From assembly GCA_900770285.1 (NCBI GenBank), contig CAAGJO010000024.1:1-64000 (forward strand): a stretch of DNA of 64,000 nucleotides, given 5' to 3'. Positions 35,918-43,886 of the stretch are shown piece after piece. The stretch is from Oscillospiraceae bacterium. Lineage in GTDB: Bacteria; Bacillota; Clostridia; Oscillospirales; Ruminococcaceae. Below the pieces are notes generated by a model, which was not told where the DNA came from, did no database searches, and saw nothing but the letters and a program-made list of their open reading frames with translations. Within the stretch, counting starts at the first letter, position 1. Each line of letters begins with the position of its first letter. Position numbers and translations under genes: made by a program.

Positions 35918-37294
35918 CTATATTACATAGAACAAGTTTTTTACCTCGTCAATAGTCGGCACCAGGGGTTCATTTTTTATGTCCGCAATTTTTACTACAT
36001 AGTCAATTTTCCCGTTTTGTGCAAGCTGTTTGTATCCATTATATAAATAATTATTTTTGTTATTTTCATTGATTATGGAAATACGCATTAGCTCAGTGGT
36101 TTTCCCTTTATTAAAATCCGATAACTTGCAGAAAATTACATCATCTGATTTTGAATCAAGCTGTACCGTAATCTTACCGTCCCATCTGGTGGGGAAAGCC
36201 ATTATATATCTGTCGTTAATAGAATAGTATCCAAAACACTTCAGCTTGATCTGATCGTTCAAATTATATGTATACCAACTGGTAAGATAAAGTTTTTGCT
36301 CTTCAATAACATTTTCGTATCCCGGCATTACCTTTGCAGAAGGGATCTCAATTACTCCGTCCTTGTCAATATCCTGTGAATAGTATTCAACGGGACGGGT
36401 AAACTGGGATGCAGCATATTCTTGAATTCCGTTGCTTTCCAAAAAGAAGTCAGATAAAGGTGCTGCAAGGCGGCCGTCTTTATAGTATAGAATTTCCGTT
36501 TGCAGCTGATTTTCATTTGTCAGCGAGTCAATAAACAAAGCCGGCGCCTTTTTGCCTACGCTGCCAACAGTAGAATTAACATACGATGTAACGTTGGAAC
36601 ACATTTCATCCATTTCGGTCTTCACCAACTTGCCGTTGGAAAACTGAGTTAAATATGCGGCATATCTGACGGTATTCATTTTGCTGCCGGACAAATCGGA
36701 AGACTTATTTGCTTTTTTTGATATCGTTATAAGCTCGTCGTTTCCGTCGCTGTCAATGTCATAGGCTTCCAAAAGAGAATAGGTGTCTTTACTGATGGTT
36801 TTAAATGAACCGCTTTTATAATTATAAACCTCCATGGCTTTTTCATCACCGGTTACTCCAGTATATCCAACCACCACTTCACGTTGGTGATTGTTTCCCA
36901 TTTCAGCAATTATAACCTGCGAGACCTCAGAACCCGCACCGCTTATCTCCTTGACTGAATGCCAGTCATCATTTTCATCCTTATCGAGAATATTCAGCAT
37001 TAGTCCGTCTTTTTTAGATTTGTCCCCATTTGAATATTCATAAAAAACTATTGCTTCATCTCCCGGTTCGTCATCTATGTTTTGTATTATATATGCCGAG
37101 CGGTATGAGCCGCTTTGCGGGAATTTCAATGTTATATTGCTTCCCACAGCGTCCGTAAGTGCTTCATGTATATTGATCTGTTCATCTGAAAGCTTCGGTG
37201 CAGTTACAAGACCATCAATACCAAGCGTTATGGGAGTACAGCTGCACATTGTTAATATCACACCAATAAGGCATGCAATCAAAGCACGTTTCAT
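35918..37294 (-). CDS. Lipoprotein with FG-GAP/VCBS-like repeats
   Basis: 458 residues. The ATG at 37294 has GGAGGAATAAA before it. A signal peptide (LIACLIGVILTM) ends in a lipobox giving Cys (MCSC). Several Asp-rich turns resembling calcium-binding VCBS repeats occur: DDEPGDEAIVF, YDIDSDGNDELI, QDIDKDGVIEI. It is an extracytoplasmic lipoprotein of unknown partner, located upstream of the two-component system and possibly its accessory. It has its own strong promoter. Confidence 0.78.
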   Translation of the reverse strand: MKRALIACLIGVILTMCSCTPITLGIDGLVTAPKLSDEQINIHEALTDAVGSNITLKFPQSGSYRSAYIIQNIDDEPGDEAIVFYEYSNGDKSKKDGLMLNILDKDENDDWHSVKEISGAGSEVSQVIIAEMGNNHQREVVVGYTGVTGDEKAMEVYNYKSGSFKTISKDTYSLLEAYDIDSDGNDELITISKKANKSSDLSGSKMNTVRYAAYLTQFSNGKLVKTEMDEMCSNVTSYVNSTVGSVGKKAPALFIDSLTNENQLQTEILYYKDGRLAAPLSDFFLESNGIQEYAASQFTRPVEYYSQDIDKDGVIEIPSAKVMPGYENVIEEQKLYLTSWYTYNLNDQIKLKCFGYYSINDRYIMAFPTRWDGKITVQLDSKSDDVIFCKLSDFNKGKTTELMRISIINENNKNNYLYNGYKQLAQNGKIDYVVKIADIKNEPLVPTIDEVKNLFYVI

Positions 37295-37426
37295 TTTATT
37301 CCTCCACATTCTATCAGAACTCACTTCAAAATTATTATATTCAATCTTATAAAATATGTCTGCCAAAAGCCAAAGAAAAATAAATGCCCTTAAAAAGATT
37401 CTCCCTGTACAGACAATACTGCATTT

Positions 37427-37455
37427 ATTATATCATAATATAAAATTCTTTTCAA
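37427..37455 (-). promoter_or_regulatory. Sigma-A promoter of the VCBS-like lipoprotein
   Basis: TTGAAA (37450-37455), a 17-bp spacer and TATAAT (37427-37432) with TGa before the -10. The leader is about 125 nt. Confidence 0.78.
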
Positions 37456-37477
37456 TAATTTGCAAAGAAAAAAGTTA

Positions 37478-37510
37478 CAAAAAACGGTGAGCATCTATTT
37501 TGCCCACCGT
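37478..37510 (-). terminator. Terminator after the DUF5662 gene
   Basis: The stem ACGGTGgGCA / TGCtCACCGT on the minus strand is followed by TTTTTT. It separates the DUF5662 gene from the lipoprotein promoter. Confidence 0.85.
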
Positions 37511-37560
37511 TTGCTTAGTATTCTATGTTTATTAATCTTGATTAAAAATCATTTTCTTTA

Positions 37561-38088
37561 TTAATAATCTTTAACATTTTTTAAATATTCAAAGGTTTTC
37601 TTTTCCCCCTCCTGCTCTAGCATACGCAAAATCTTTTCCAGAAAATCGGAGGTTTCGGGATGAATCATTCTTGTTCCTTTGGAGCGCATAAAATATTCCA
37701 ATGGACTGGAATCAGTATATTTGTCTTTAAGATATATCTTGCTCGCAGCAACCCTGTCACAAAACATTTCTTTCACATATCTTATAGGCATTTTTACTGC
37801 ACTCATAACCCTTGTCTGAGGATTATAGTCTGTCCAGTATTCAAAATGGTGCTTGTTTCTGCCTTTGTGATGCATCCATGCAATAGAATACCCATACTTT
37901 TCACGTTCCCCTTCATTGGGAGAGCGATTTCCAAGATAGAATTCTGCCCCGGGGATAAATTCCGTGGGTGAGAATTTGGATAAATCGTGAACCAAACCCT
38001 GACGTAATATCCCTGCTTTTTTACAATGTTTTATAACCATATGTCTGTGTCTGATAATTGTTCTAAAATGTGCAGCCGCTTTGTTCAT
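37561..38088 (-). CDS. DUF5662 family protein
   Basis: 175 residues, His-rich and soluble. FRTIIRHRHMVIKHC, LVHDLSKFSPTEF and AWMHHKGRNKHHFEYW are the family blocks and suggest a metal site (an HD pair and a HHxxxxxHH cluster), though catalysis is not shown. The ATG at 38088 is favoured over the ATG two codons upstream because AAAGGA is too close to that one. It follows the three unknown genes by 67 nt. Confidence 0.8.
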   Translation of the reverse strand: MNKAAAHFRTIIRHRHMVIKHCKKAGILRQGLVHDLSKFSPTEFIPGAEFYLGNRSPNEGEREKYGYSIAWMHHKGRNKHHFEYWTDYNPQTRVMSAVKMPIRYVKEMFCDRVAASKIYLKDKYTDSSPLEYFMRSKGTRMIHPETSDFLEKILRMLEQEGEKKTFEYLKNVKDY

Positions 38089-38155
38089 TTTCATTCTTCC
38101 TTTTATTTTTGTCATGTTAATTATACCATAGTTTTCATTAATTCGCAACCATGAA

Positions 38156-38467
38156 TCATATAAGCAAATAGCCCAGTCCCAAAAGCAATTTTATATCTGC
38201 ACCGTTCTTATACAATATGTAAATCATTAGTGCAATTAATGCTTTTTCCTCGTCAATCTTTATTCCTCCCAGGTTAAAAAGCTCTCCGTTCTTTTTCTTA
38301 TTTGCCTTATGGGGCATTTGTTTGTTATTAGGCTCATTTATTTTCTGCGGCACTTCAGCAGTCTCACCACCGCCCACTATGCTTTTTGAACGCTTCTGCA
38401 TTTCCTGTACACGCTCAATAGCTTGCTGCTGCATAGTAGTGAAATCTTTTGAATTATAGTAATCCAA
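38156..38467 (-). CDS. Unknown small protein with C-terminal membrane segment
   Basis: About 103 residues. The first ATG (38476) abuts AGGAG, so the TTG at 38467, 9 nt after AGGAG, is the likely start. It has an N-terminal helix rich in Gln (MQQQAIERVQEMQKRSKS), a polar Asn/Lys linker and a hydrophobic C-terminus (ALIALMIYILYKNGADIKLLLGLGYLLI), consistent with a tail-anchored protein. It overlaps the preceding gene. I do not recognise it. Confidence 0.65.
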   Translation of the reverse strand: MDYYNSKDFTTMQQQAIERVQEMQKRSKSIVGGGETAEVPQKINEPNNKQMPHKANKKKNGELFNLGGIKIDEEKALIALMIYILYKNGADIKLLLGLGYLLI

Positions 38468-38918
38468 ATAAATCATCTCCTAACAAACCGCTTTTTTTAA
38501 TTTCAGGATATACCGCAAAAAGCTTGAAGATTTTTATAAGACGGTCAACTTTCTGCTGATTTTCCTCTTTTAGCAGAGGACGCAAAGCCATAAGCAGCTG
38601 AACATTTTTATCATTTGCATTTGCATGAGAAAGCACATTCCCTATCTGCATCAGCTTTTGCATGTCAATCCCCATGCTGTCAGTATTGTTCTGATTTTGC
38701 TGTGCATTTTGTTGACTGCCCATCATACTGCTCAGATTCGCCATAAGCTGTGAAAAATCTGGGGATGCATTGTTGTTATTATGTTCAGGGGGCGGCGGTG
38801 CAGGTTCGGCAGACTGTGAATTCCCATTGCCTGTAAGCATACCTGCAAGCTCTTTTATCTGATTCATACTCTCCTCATCGTTCAGTACGTTTTGGAGCTT
38901 GCTCATTAAATCATCCAT
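38454..38918 (-). CDS. Unknown Asn/Gln-rich protein
   Basis: 154 residues. The N-terminal helix (LMSKLQNVLNDEESMNQIKEL) and a C-terminal helical segment (LLMALRPLLKEENQQKVDRLIKIFKL) flank a low-complexity middle rich in Pro, Asn and Gln. Parts resemble the 82-residue neighbour in containing 'LxxVLxxxxS' helices. No known family is recognised. It lies between two other unknown genes, all on the minus strand with short gaps. Confidence 0.65.
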   Translation of the reverse strand: MDDLMSKLQNVLNDEESMNQIKELAGMLTGNGNSQSAEPAPPPPEHNNNNASPDFSQLMANLSSMMGSQQNAQQNQNNTDSMGIDMQKLMQIGNVLSHANANDKNVQLLMALRPLLKEENQQKVDRLIKIFKLFAVYPEIKKSGLLGDDLFGLL

Positions 38919-38938
38919 ATGATCCCCCTCTTTTTACC

Positions 38939-39187
38939 TTAACCTTTCGTCAGCTTATCCAGTATAGCTTTTGCTTGCGGCGTTGAAAGTATTTTTTCTG
39001 TCGATTTTGGATTTGAAAGCACATTTTGCAGCTTTTGTACGTCTTCCTTAGGCATTCCTTTCAGTGCAGTATCTAAAGAACCGCTCTTTAATTGATTTTC
39101 AAGATCCTTTGGATTTGTGCCAAGCTGTTTTGATGCTATACCAAGAAGTGTATTCAATGCCTGTGGATTTATCTTATTGCGGTTCAT
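38939..39187 (-). CDS. Unknown small helical protein
   Basis: 82 residues, soluble and helical: NTLLGIASKQLGTNPKDLENQL, ALKGMPKEDVQKLQNVLSNP, ILSTPQAKAILDKL. AAGGAG precedes the ATG. First gene of a three-gene minus-strand unit, divergent from the phosphodiesterase. No family recognised. Confidence 0.7.
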   Translation of the reverse strand: MNRNKINPQALNTLLGIASKQLGTNPKDLENQLKSGSLDTALKGMPKEDVQKLQNVLSNPKSTEKILSTPQAKAILDKLTKG

Positions 39188-39207
39188 AAAAAAATCTCCT
39201 TTTAATA

Positions 39208-39236
39208 TTGTATTTTTTTAATATATATGTTATAAT
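39208..39236 (+). promoter_or_regulatory. Sigma-A promoter of the phosphodiesterase gene
   Basis: TTGTAT (39208-39213), a 17-bp spacer and TATAAT (39231-39236) with TGt before the -10. The AT-rich stretch may also hold the divergent promoter. Confidence 0.7.
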
Positions 39237-39317
39237 ATATTATACTATTCGTGTTGGTTATTAGCTTTTTATGACTGTATATCGCTAAAAAGTTATGCTG
39301 TAAAGGGGTGAAAACCA

Positions 39318-39794
39318 TTGCGTATTATTGTTTTTTCAGATACTCACGGAAATTTTCATACCATGGAAGAAATTTTTAAGAGAAATGATTCCGCCGACGC
39401 TTTCATTTTTCTGGGTGACGGAGAAAGGGAACTGAACAGAATACGTGAATTGTATCCCAGGAAAAGAATTTATAACGTGGCAGGCAACTGTGATTATGGC
39501 TCAAAAGCTTTGAATTGGGACATGCTTATGGTCAATAAGGTTAAAATTATTTTTACCCATGGCCATAATGACGGAGTTAAGTTTTCCTTTGATATGATTA
39601 AAGAAAAAGCAAAAAAATCAGAAGCAGATATCGTGCTTTTCGGTCACACCCATTGCAGGTATTATAGCTATGAAAACGGTCTGCATATCTTAAACCCTGG
39701 CAGTGCCTCTCAGCCAAGAGATTTCAAACCTAAAAGCTATGCGTTCATTGATATAACCCATGCCGGTATTATGTGTGCACATGTTGATTTGTAA
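39318..39794 (+). CDS. YfcE/MJ0936-type metallophosphoesterase
   Basis: 158 residues from a TTG start with AAAGGGGTG upstream. Calcineurin-like metal motifs: FSDTHGNFH, FLGDGERE, VAGNCDYG, FTHGHNDG and GHTHCRYY, all ligands intact. The family hydrolyses phosphodiesters; the physiological substrate is unknown. A single-gene unit with terminator. Confidence 0.92.
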   Translation: MRIIVFSDTHGNFHTMEEIFKRNDSADAFIFLGDGERELNRIRELYPRKRIYNVAGNCDYGSKALNWDMLMVNKVKIIFTHGHNDGVKFSFDMIKEKAKKSEADIVLFGHTHCRYYSYENGLHILNPGSASQPRDFKPKSYAFIDITHAGIMCAHVDL

Positions 39795-39830
39795 TCTATA
39801 TTAGTATATGAAATGAATATTAATTTGTGA

Positions 39831-39866
39831 TAAGCAAGGAAGCTTTGTTTCCCTGCTTATTTTTAT
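39831..39866 (+). terminator. Terminator after the phosphodiesterase gene
   Basis: The stem TAAGCAaGGAA / TTCCcTGCTTA is followed by a T-run. Confidence 0.82.
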
Positions 39867-39897
39867 TGATAAAAGTCAAACTTATTGTTCAGCTTGC

Positions 39898-39926
39898 TTG
39901 ACAAAAATGTTAAAAAGGTGTAAAAT
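39898..39926 (+). promoter_or_regulatory. Sigma-A promoter of citrate synthase
   Basis: Perfect TTGACA (39898-39903), a 17-bp spacer and TAAAAT (39921-39926). Confidence 0.8.
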
Positions 39927-39965
39927 GTATTTTATATACATATTTCTTAAAGGGAGATGACAATT

Positions 39966-41312
39966 ATGATTAATGATTCCGCAAGAAAACTTTTGTGTGA
40001 GCAGTTTGTTAAAAATAACACTATCGACCCAAAGCTCTATAAAAAACATTACGTGAAAAGAGGTCTGAGAAATGCAGACGGAACAGGTGTTATTGCCGGA
40101 CTTACAAATATCTGTAATGTACACGGATATATTGTAAACGAAGGTGAAAAACAGCCCATACCCGGTCAGCTTATTTATCGTGGATATAATATAAATGATT
40201 TGGTCAACAATGTTGTAACAGAAAATCGCTTCGGATTTGAAGAAGTTGTTTATCTTCTTTTAATGGGCGAGTTGCCTAACGCACAGGAACTTGAAGCTTT
40301 TAAGTCAATAATATCTGAAAACAGAGATTTGCCACCGAATTTCTTTGAAGATATGATTTTGAAAGCACCTTCAAGAAATATAATGAATAAAATGGGACGT
40401 TCAGTTTTATCACTGTATTCATATGATGAAAACCCCGAAAACCGCAGTCCTGAATATGAAATGGCAACAGCTATTTCTATAATTTCAAAGCTTCCAAATA
40501 TTATGGTTTCTGCTTATCAGGTCAAAAAACGTACCTTTGACGGAGAAAGCATGATAATGCATCCGCTGATTGACAACCATTCTACAGCTGAAATGATCCT
40601 TTCAGCACTTCGTCCTGACAGAAAGTTTACTGATGAAGAGGCTAAACTGCTTGATATTATGCTTATGCTTCATGCTGAGCATGGGGGTGGTAATAACTCT
40701 ACATTTTCATGCCGGGTTCTTACATCTTCAGGCACTGATCCTTATTCTGCATATGCTGCTGCTATTGGTTCTCTTAAAGGACCTAAACACGGTGGCGCAA
40801 ATATTAAAGTCGTGGGAATGCATGACTGCATTAAAGAAAACGTAAAGAATTGGAATGACGAAGGAGAAGTCGCAGACTTCCTCAGAAAAATTCTTCGCAA
40901 AGAAGCCTATGACAGAACCGGTCTTATTTACGGCATGGGTCACGCAGTTTATACTCTCTCTGACCCAAGAGCAGTTATACTTAAGAAGAATGCCAAAAAA
41001 CTTGCTAAAGGAACAGAATTTGAAGCCGAGTTCAATCTTCTTGAAACAGTTGAAAGACTTACTCCGGAACTGTTTAACGAGGTTAAAGGTGACAGCAAAA
41101 TTATATGTGCCAATGTTGATATGTATTCAGGTCTGGTATATAGAATGTTAGGTATTCCTGACGATTTGTTTACACCGTTGTTTGCTGTTTCAAGAATGGC
41201 AGGTTGGTGTGCACATAGATTTGAAGAACTTGTAACCGGCAGACGTATTATCCGTCCTGCATATAAAGCGGTTATGAAAGAAAGACCATATATCCCTTTA
41301 AATGAACGATAA
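39966..41312 (+). CDS. Citrate synthase
   Basis: 448 residues. It condenses oxaloacetate and acetyl-CoA. Catalytic His239 lies in LHAEHGGGNN and His326 in GMGHAVYTLSDPR; KGPKHGGAN and the C-terminal Arg region (RMAGWCAHRFEEL) are typical. The ATG at 39957 abuts GGGAG, so the ATG at 39966 is chosen. It stands alone, with no aconitase or isocitrate dehydrogenase nearby, so it may feed glutamate synthesis. Confidence 0.94.
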   Translation: MINDSARKLLCEQFVKNNTIDPKLYKKHYVKRGLRNADGTGVIAGLTNICNVHGYIVNEGEKQPIPGQLIYRGYNINDLVNNVVTENRFGFEEVVYLLLMGELPNAQELEAFKSIISENRDLPPNFFEDMILKAPSRNIMNKMGRSVLSLYSYDENPENRSPEYEMATAISIISKLPNIMVSAYQVKKRTFDGESMIMHPLIDNHSTAEMILSALRPDRKFTDEEAKLLDIMLMLHAEHGGGNNSTFSCRVLTSSGTDPYSAYAAAIGSLKGPKHGGANIKVVGMHDCIKENVKNWNDEGEVADFLRKILRKEAYDRTGLIYGMGHAVYTLSDPRAVILKKNAKKLAKGTEFEAEFNLLETVERLTPELFNEVKGDSKIICANVDMYSGLVYRMLGIPDDLFTPLFAVSRMAGWCAHRFEELVTGRRIIRPAYKAVMKERPYIPLNER

Positions 41313-41317
41313 AAACA

Positions 41318-41352
41318 AAGTGCGTGTCATCCAGATACGCACTTTTATTTTT
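41318..41352 (+). terminator. Terminator after citrate synthase
   Basis: AAGTGCGT (41318-41325) pairs with ACGCACTT (41337-41344) before TTATTTTT. Confidence 0.85.
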
Positions 41353-41363
41353 ATTAAGTATGT

Positions 41364-41403
41364 TACAAAATAAAAAAGGAACAGATTGTAAAACCTGTTC
41401 CTT
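41364..41403 (-). terminator. Terminator after the tyrosine kinase gene
   Basis: On the minus strand AAGGAACAG pairs with CTGTTCCTT and is followed by a TTTTTATTTTG run. Confidence 0.83.
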
Positions 41404-41412
41404 GAATTTTTA

Positions 41413-42195
41413 TTATTCCGCAATCTCAACATACTCTTCATCATTGAGCTTTTTAGTTGAACCCTCTTCGCCGTAATGATAATTTCTGTATTTATAGCTG
41501 TATTTGTATTTGTATTTATAATTGTATTTACCTGAAACAACATTAACATTTGTTACAACTGCACCAAGAATTGCACCCTCGGCAAACTTGACAGAATCAA
41601 TAGCCTGCTGGAAAGCAGTCAAAGGTGTGCTTGCCTGCATGCTTACAAGAATAACTCCTGCAATATCAGGTACAATTGTAATTGCGTCTGTTACAATATT
41701 AATTGGCGGTGTATCAATAATTATGTAATTGTATTGCTTTGAAAGCTCTCCAAGAAGGGTTTTCATGTTGTCAGAAGCAAGAATTTCTGATGGGTTCGGA
41801 GGAATAGGACCGCTTGTGATAACATCAAGATTCGGAATTATATCTGCATTAAGTACTTCTTTAAAAGAATGCATTCCTCCGATTAATGTAGAAAGACCTT
41901 TCTGGTTGCTGAGTTTAAATACTTTGTGCTGTACAGGCTTTCTCATATCTGCATCTATAATAAGAATTTTTGAACCTGTCTGAGCCATACTGATAGCTAT
42001 ATTAGCAGCAGTAGTTGATTTACCTTCACCGGGCAATGCACTTGATACTGCAAAAATATTACTTTTCTTCTGAGACAGCGCAAATATAAGGTTTGTTCTT
42101 AAAATCTTAAATGCTTCAACGAATTGAAAAGGTACGTCCTTCTTAAGAAGCGTCATTCTATGTCCTCTTTGGGACTCTTTTTTCTTTTTAAACAT
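41413..42195 (-). CDS. BY-kinase, CpsD/CapB-family tyrosine kinase
   Basis: 260 residues. Walker A in ALPGEGKSTTAANIA, Walker A' in ILIIDADMRKP, Walker B in YIIIDTPPI. The C-terminus carries a tyrosine cluster (YNYKYKYKYSYKYRNYHY), the usual autophosphorylation site. It depends on its membrane partner, the adjacent Wzz-like protein. Such pairs control export of polysaccharide, but no polysaccharide genes lie in this window. Confidence 0.92.
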   Translation of the reverse strand: MFKKKKESQRGHRMTLLKKDVPFQFVEAFKILRTNLIFALSQKKSNIFAVSSALPGEGKSTTAANIAISMAQTGSKILIIDADMRKPVQHKVFKLSNQKGLSTLIGGMHSFKEVLNADIIPNLDVITSGPIPPNPSEILASDNMKTLLGELSKQYNYIIIDTPPINIVTDAITIVPDIAGVILVSMQASTPLTAFQQAIDSVKFAEGAILGAVVTNVNVVSGKYNYKYKYKYSYKYRNYHYGEEGSTKKLNDEEYVEIAE

Positions 42196-42197
42196 GG

Positions 42198-42950
42198 TTA
42201 TTTATACACTCCTTTCTTTGATTTGGAATCAAATGTAGGAATTTCTGCAAGAACCGGAACATCAAAGCGCTCCTTAACATCAGCACCGGTTGAAACCTTA
42301 TTGTTGAATATATCACGCATAAGAACTACAGCTACTGATAATGCAAGTGCTATAAAAGCACAGAACAATGTGATTTTCGGAATATTCGGTGAAGAAGGTT
42401 TCTTTGGAACCGTCGGCATATTGAAAGCTTCAACAGCACCCGATTTTGTTACCCGCTTAAGTACATCAGGAGCAATCTCCGCCATGTAGTTGCAGATATC
42501 AGTAGAGAACTGAGGAACTTCAGTAACAGCAGTAACTTTAAGAACTTCTGTTGAGTTTACCGTTCCTATTGAAAGGCAATTCTTAATGTAACTGGATGAT
42601 ACAACAGGCTCACCGTCTTCATTCTGTGTAATAGGCAAATATTTTGCAAGCTCATTAATATCATAGTCTTCAGAAAACTTTGCTGCTATTCTGTCTAAAA
42701 CATCTTTGTCCTGCAGAATAACTATATATGTATCTGCCAGAGATTTAGCAGTTTCAAGCTGATTCTGGTTGACATCTCCGGTAGTGCTGGCAGATGTCGA
42801 ACTCTTAACATATAAGTTTACACTTGATGTATATTTCTCAGGAATGAGAAAATATGCAATTGAAAAGCCAAGAACTCCACCAATAATTGTGAAAATTATA
42901 AAGTACTTGATTTTAGCTATCAGCAGCGAAATTATCTCTTGTATCGGCAT
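42198..42950 (-). CDS. Wzz/CpsC-like chain-length determinant protein
   Basis: 250 residues with two membrane spans (about 14-34 and 194-214) around an external domain. LIAKIKYFIIFTIIGGVLGFSIAYFLIPEKY and the ANx-type KPSSPNIPK proline motif before the second span are typical. The segment VAVVLMRDIFNNKV and the short cytoplasmic tail would contact the kinase. Two nucleotides separate the genes. A promoter lies 77 bp upstream. Confidence 0.9.
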   Translation of the reverse strand: MPIQEIISLLIAKIKYFIIFTIIGGVLGFSIAYFLIPEKYTSSVNLYVKSSTSASTTGDVNQNQLETAKSLADTYIVILQDKDVLDRIAAKFSEDYDINELAKYLPITQNEDGEPVVSSSYIKNCLSIGTVNSTEVLKVTAVTEVPQFSTDICNYMAEIAPDVLKRVTKSGAVEAFNMPTVPKKPSSPNIPKITLFCAFIALALSVAVVLMRDIFNNKVSTGADVKERFDVPVLAEIPTFDSKSKKGVYK

Positions 42951-43026
42951 AATTTTTACTCCCTCTACCTTATATTATTTATTTCTATACTCAAACTAAC
43001 TTATACAGCAAACGCCTAACGTACCT

Positions 43027-43055
43027 ATTATATACTATATTCTTTTAAAAGTCAA
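43027..43055 (-). promoter_or_regulatory. Sigma-A promoter of the wzz-kinase pair
   Basis: TTGACT (43050-43055), a 17-bp spacer and TATAAT (43027-43032). Confidence 0.78.
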
Positions 43056-43179
43056 CCGCAATAATCACTTTTTCAACATTTTATCTGTTTTTACCATATT
43101 GTACAATACTGCTGACTGTCTGAATAACTAATATAACTACAAAAACGGTATATACTGCTGTTTTATATGTCAAAACAAC

Positions 43180-43208
43180 TTGAAAAATTTATTACCGTAT
43201 GTTATAAT
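43180..43208 (+). promoter_or_regulatory. Sigma-A promoter of the DUF6106-like gene
   Basis: TTGAAA (43180-43185), a 17-bp spacer and TATAAT (43203-43208) with TGt before the -10. A leader of about 95 nt follows. The 360-bp gap 42951-43310 holds only these two divergent promoters, as far as I can see. Confidence 0.78.
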
Positions 43209-43310
43209 AATCCTATCTGCTGAGACTAATGTCAGACTGCATGTCACAGCACAGACAAGGCATAGTTTTTAATGCTTGGCAATACATATTTTTGTAGAGG
43301 TAGGTTATTT

Positions 43311-43823
43311 ATGGAAATTTTTAAGGAACAGCTTATAAGAAAAAATCCTGACAGTCAGGATCAGATAAAAAAAGTTCTCATTATAATTGCTGCTGTAATT
43401 CTGGCAGTATTGCTTTTTTGGTTTTCCTGGGGTTCTCCCTTTGCAATCATTGGAATAGTTTTGGCAGGTCTTGTATTGTATGGCGCTTATTTTCTTCTGA
43501 CCAACCTTATGGTGGAATATGAGTATATCCTTACAAACGGGGAACTTGATGTTGATAAAATCATGGGACAGCGTACAAGAAAAAGACTTGCAACATTGAA
43601 TATCGCAAAGGCAACGGAATTTGGTGAGGCAGGAGATAATCTTTCAGTCCGTGAAAATGAAACTTTCATCAAAGCTGATGCAAACAATCCCCAGGTGAAA
43701 AATTATTATATACGAGTTAATCATAAAACATTGGGTGATACAGTTCTTCTTTTTACCCCAAGCGAAGAAATGCTCGAAGAGGTAAAAAAAGCATTGCCAA
43801 GAACATTGCAGTACAGATTTTAA
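43311..43823 (+). CDS. Two-TM membrane protein, DUF6106-like
   Basis: 170 residues. A polar N-terminus (MEIFKEQLIRKNPDSQDQIKK), a pair of membrane spans (about 22-64), the motif VEYEYILTNGELDVDKIMGQRTRKRL and a soluble C-terminal beta domain. I recall this pattern as DUF6106 but cannot confirm it. It resembles PH-like membrane-anchored domains. The ATG at 43311 has GAGGTAGG upstream. A single-gene unit followed by a terminator. Confidence 0.65.
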   Translation: MEIFKEQLIRKNPDSQDQIKKVLIIIAAVILAVLLFWFSWGSPFAIIGIVLAGLVLYGAYFLLTNLMVEYEYILTNGELDVDKIMGQRTRKRLATLNIAKATEFGEAGDNLSVRENETFIKADANNPQVKNYYIRVNHKTLGDTVLLFTPSEEMLEEVKKALPRTLQYRF

Positions 43824-43831
43824 TTATCATA

Positions 43832-43865
43832 GGGTTCTTCCAATGGGAAGAACCCATTTGTTTTA
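43832..43865 (+). terminator. Terminator after the DUF6106-like gene
   Basis: GGGTTCTTCC (43832-43841) pairs perfectly with GGAAGAACCC (43846-43855), followed by ATTTGTTTT. Confidence 0.87.
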
Positions 43866-43886
43866 TAAAATTAAGGAGTGATTTTT

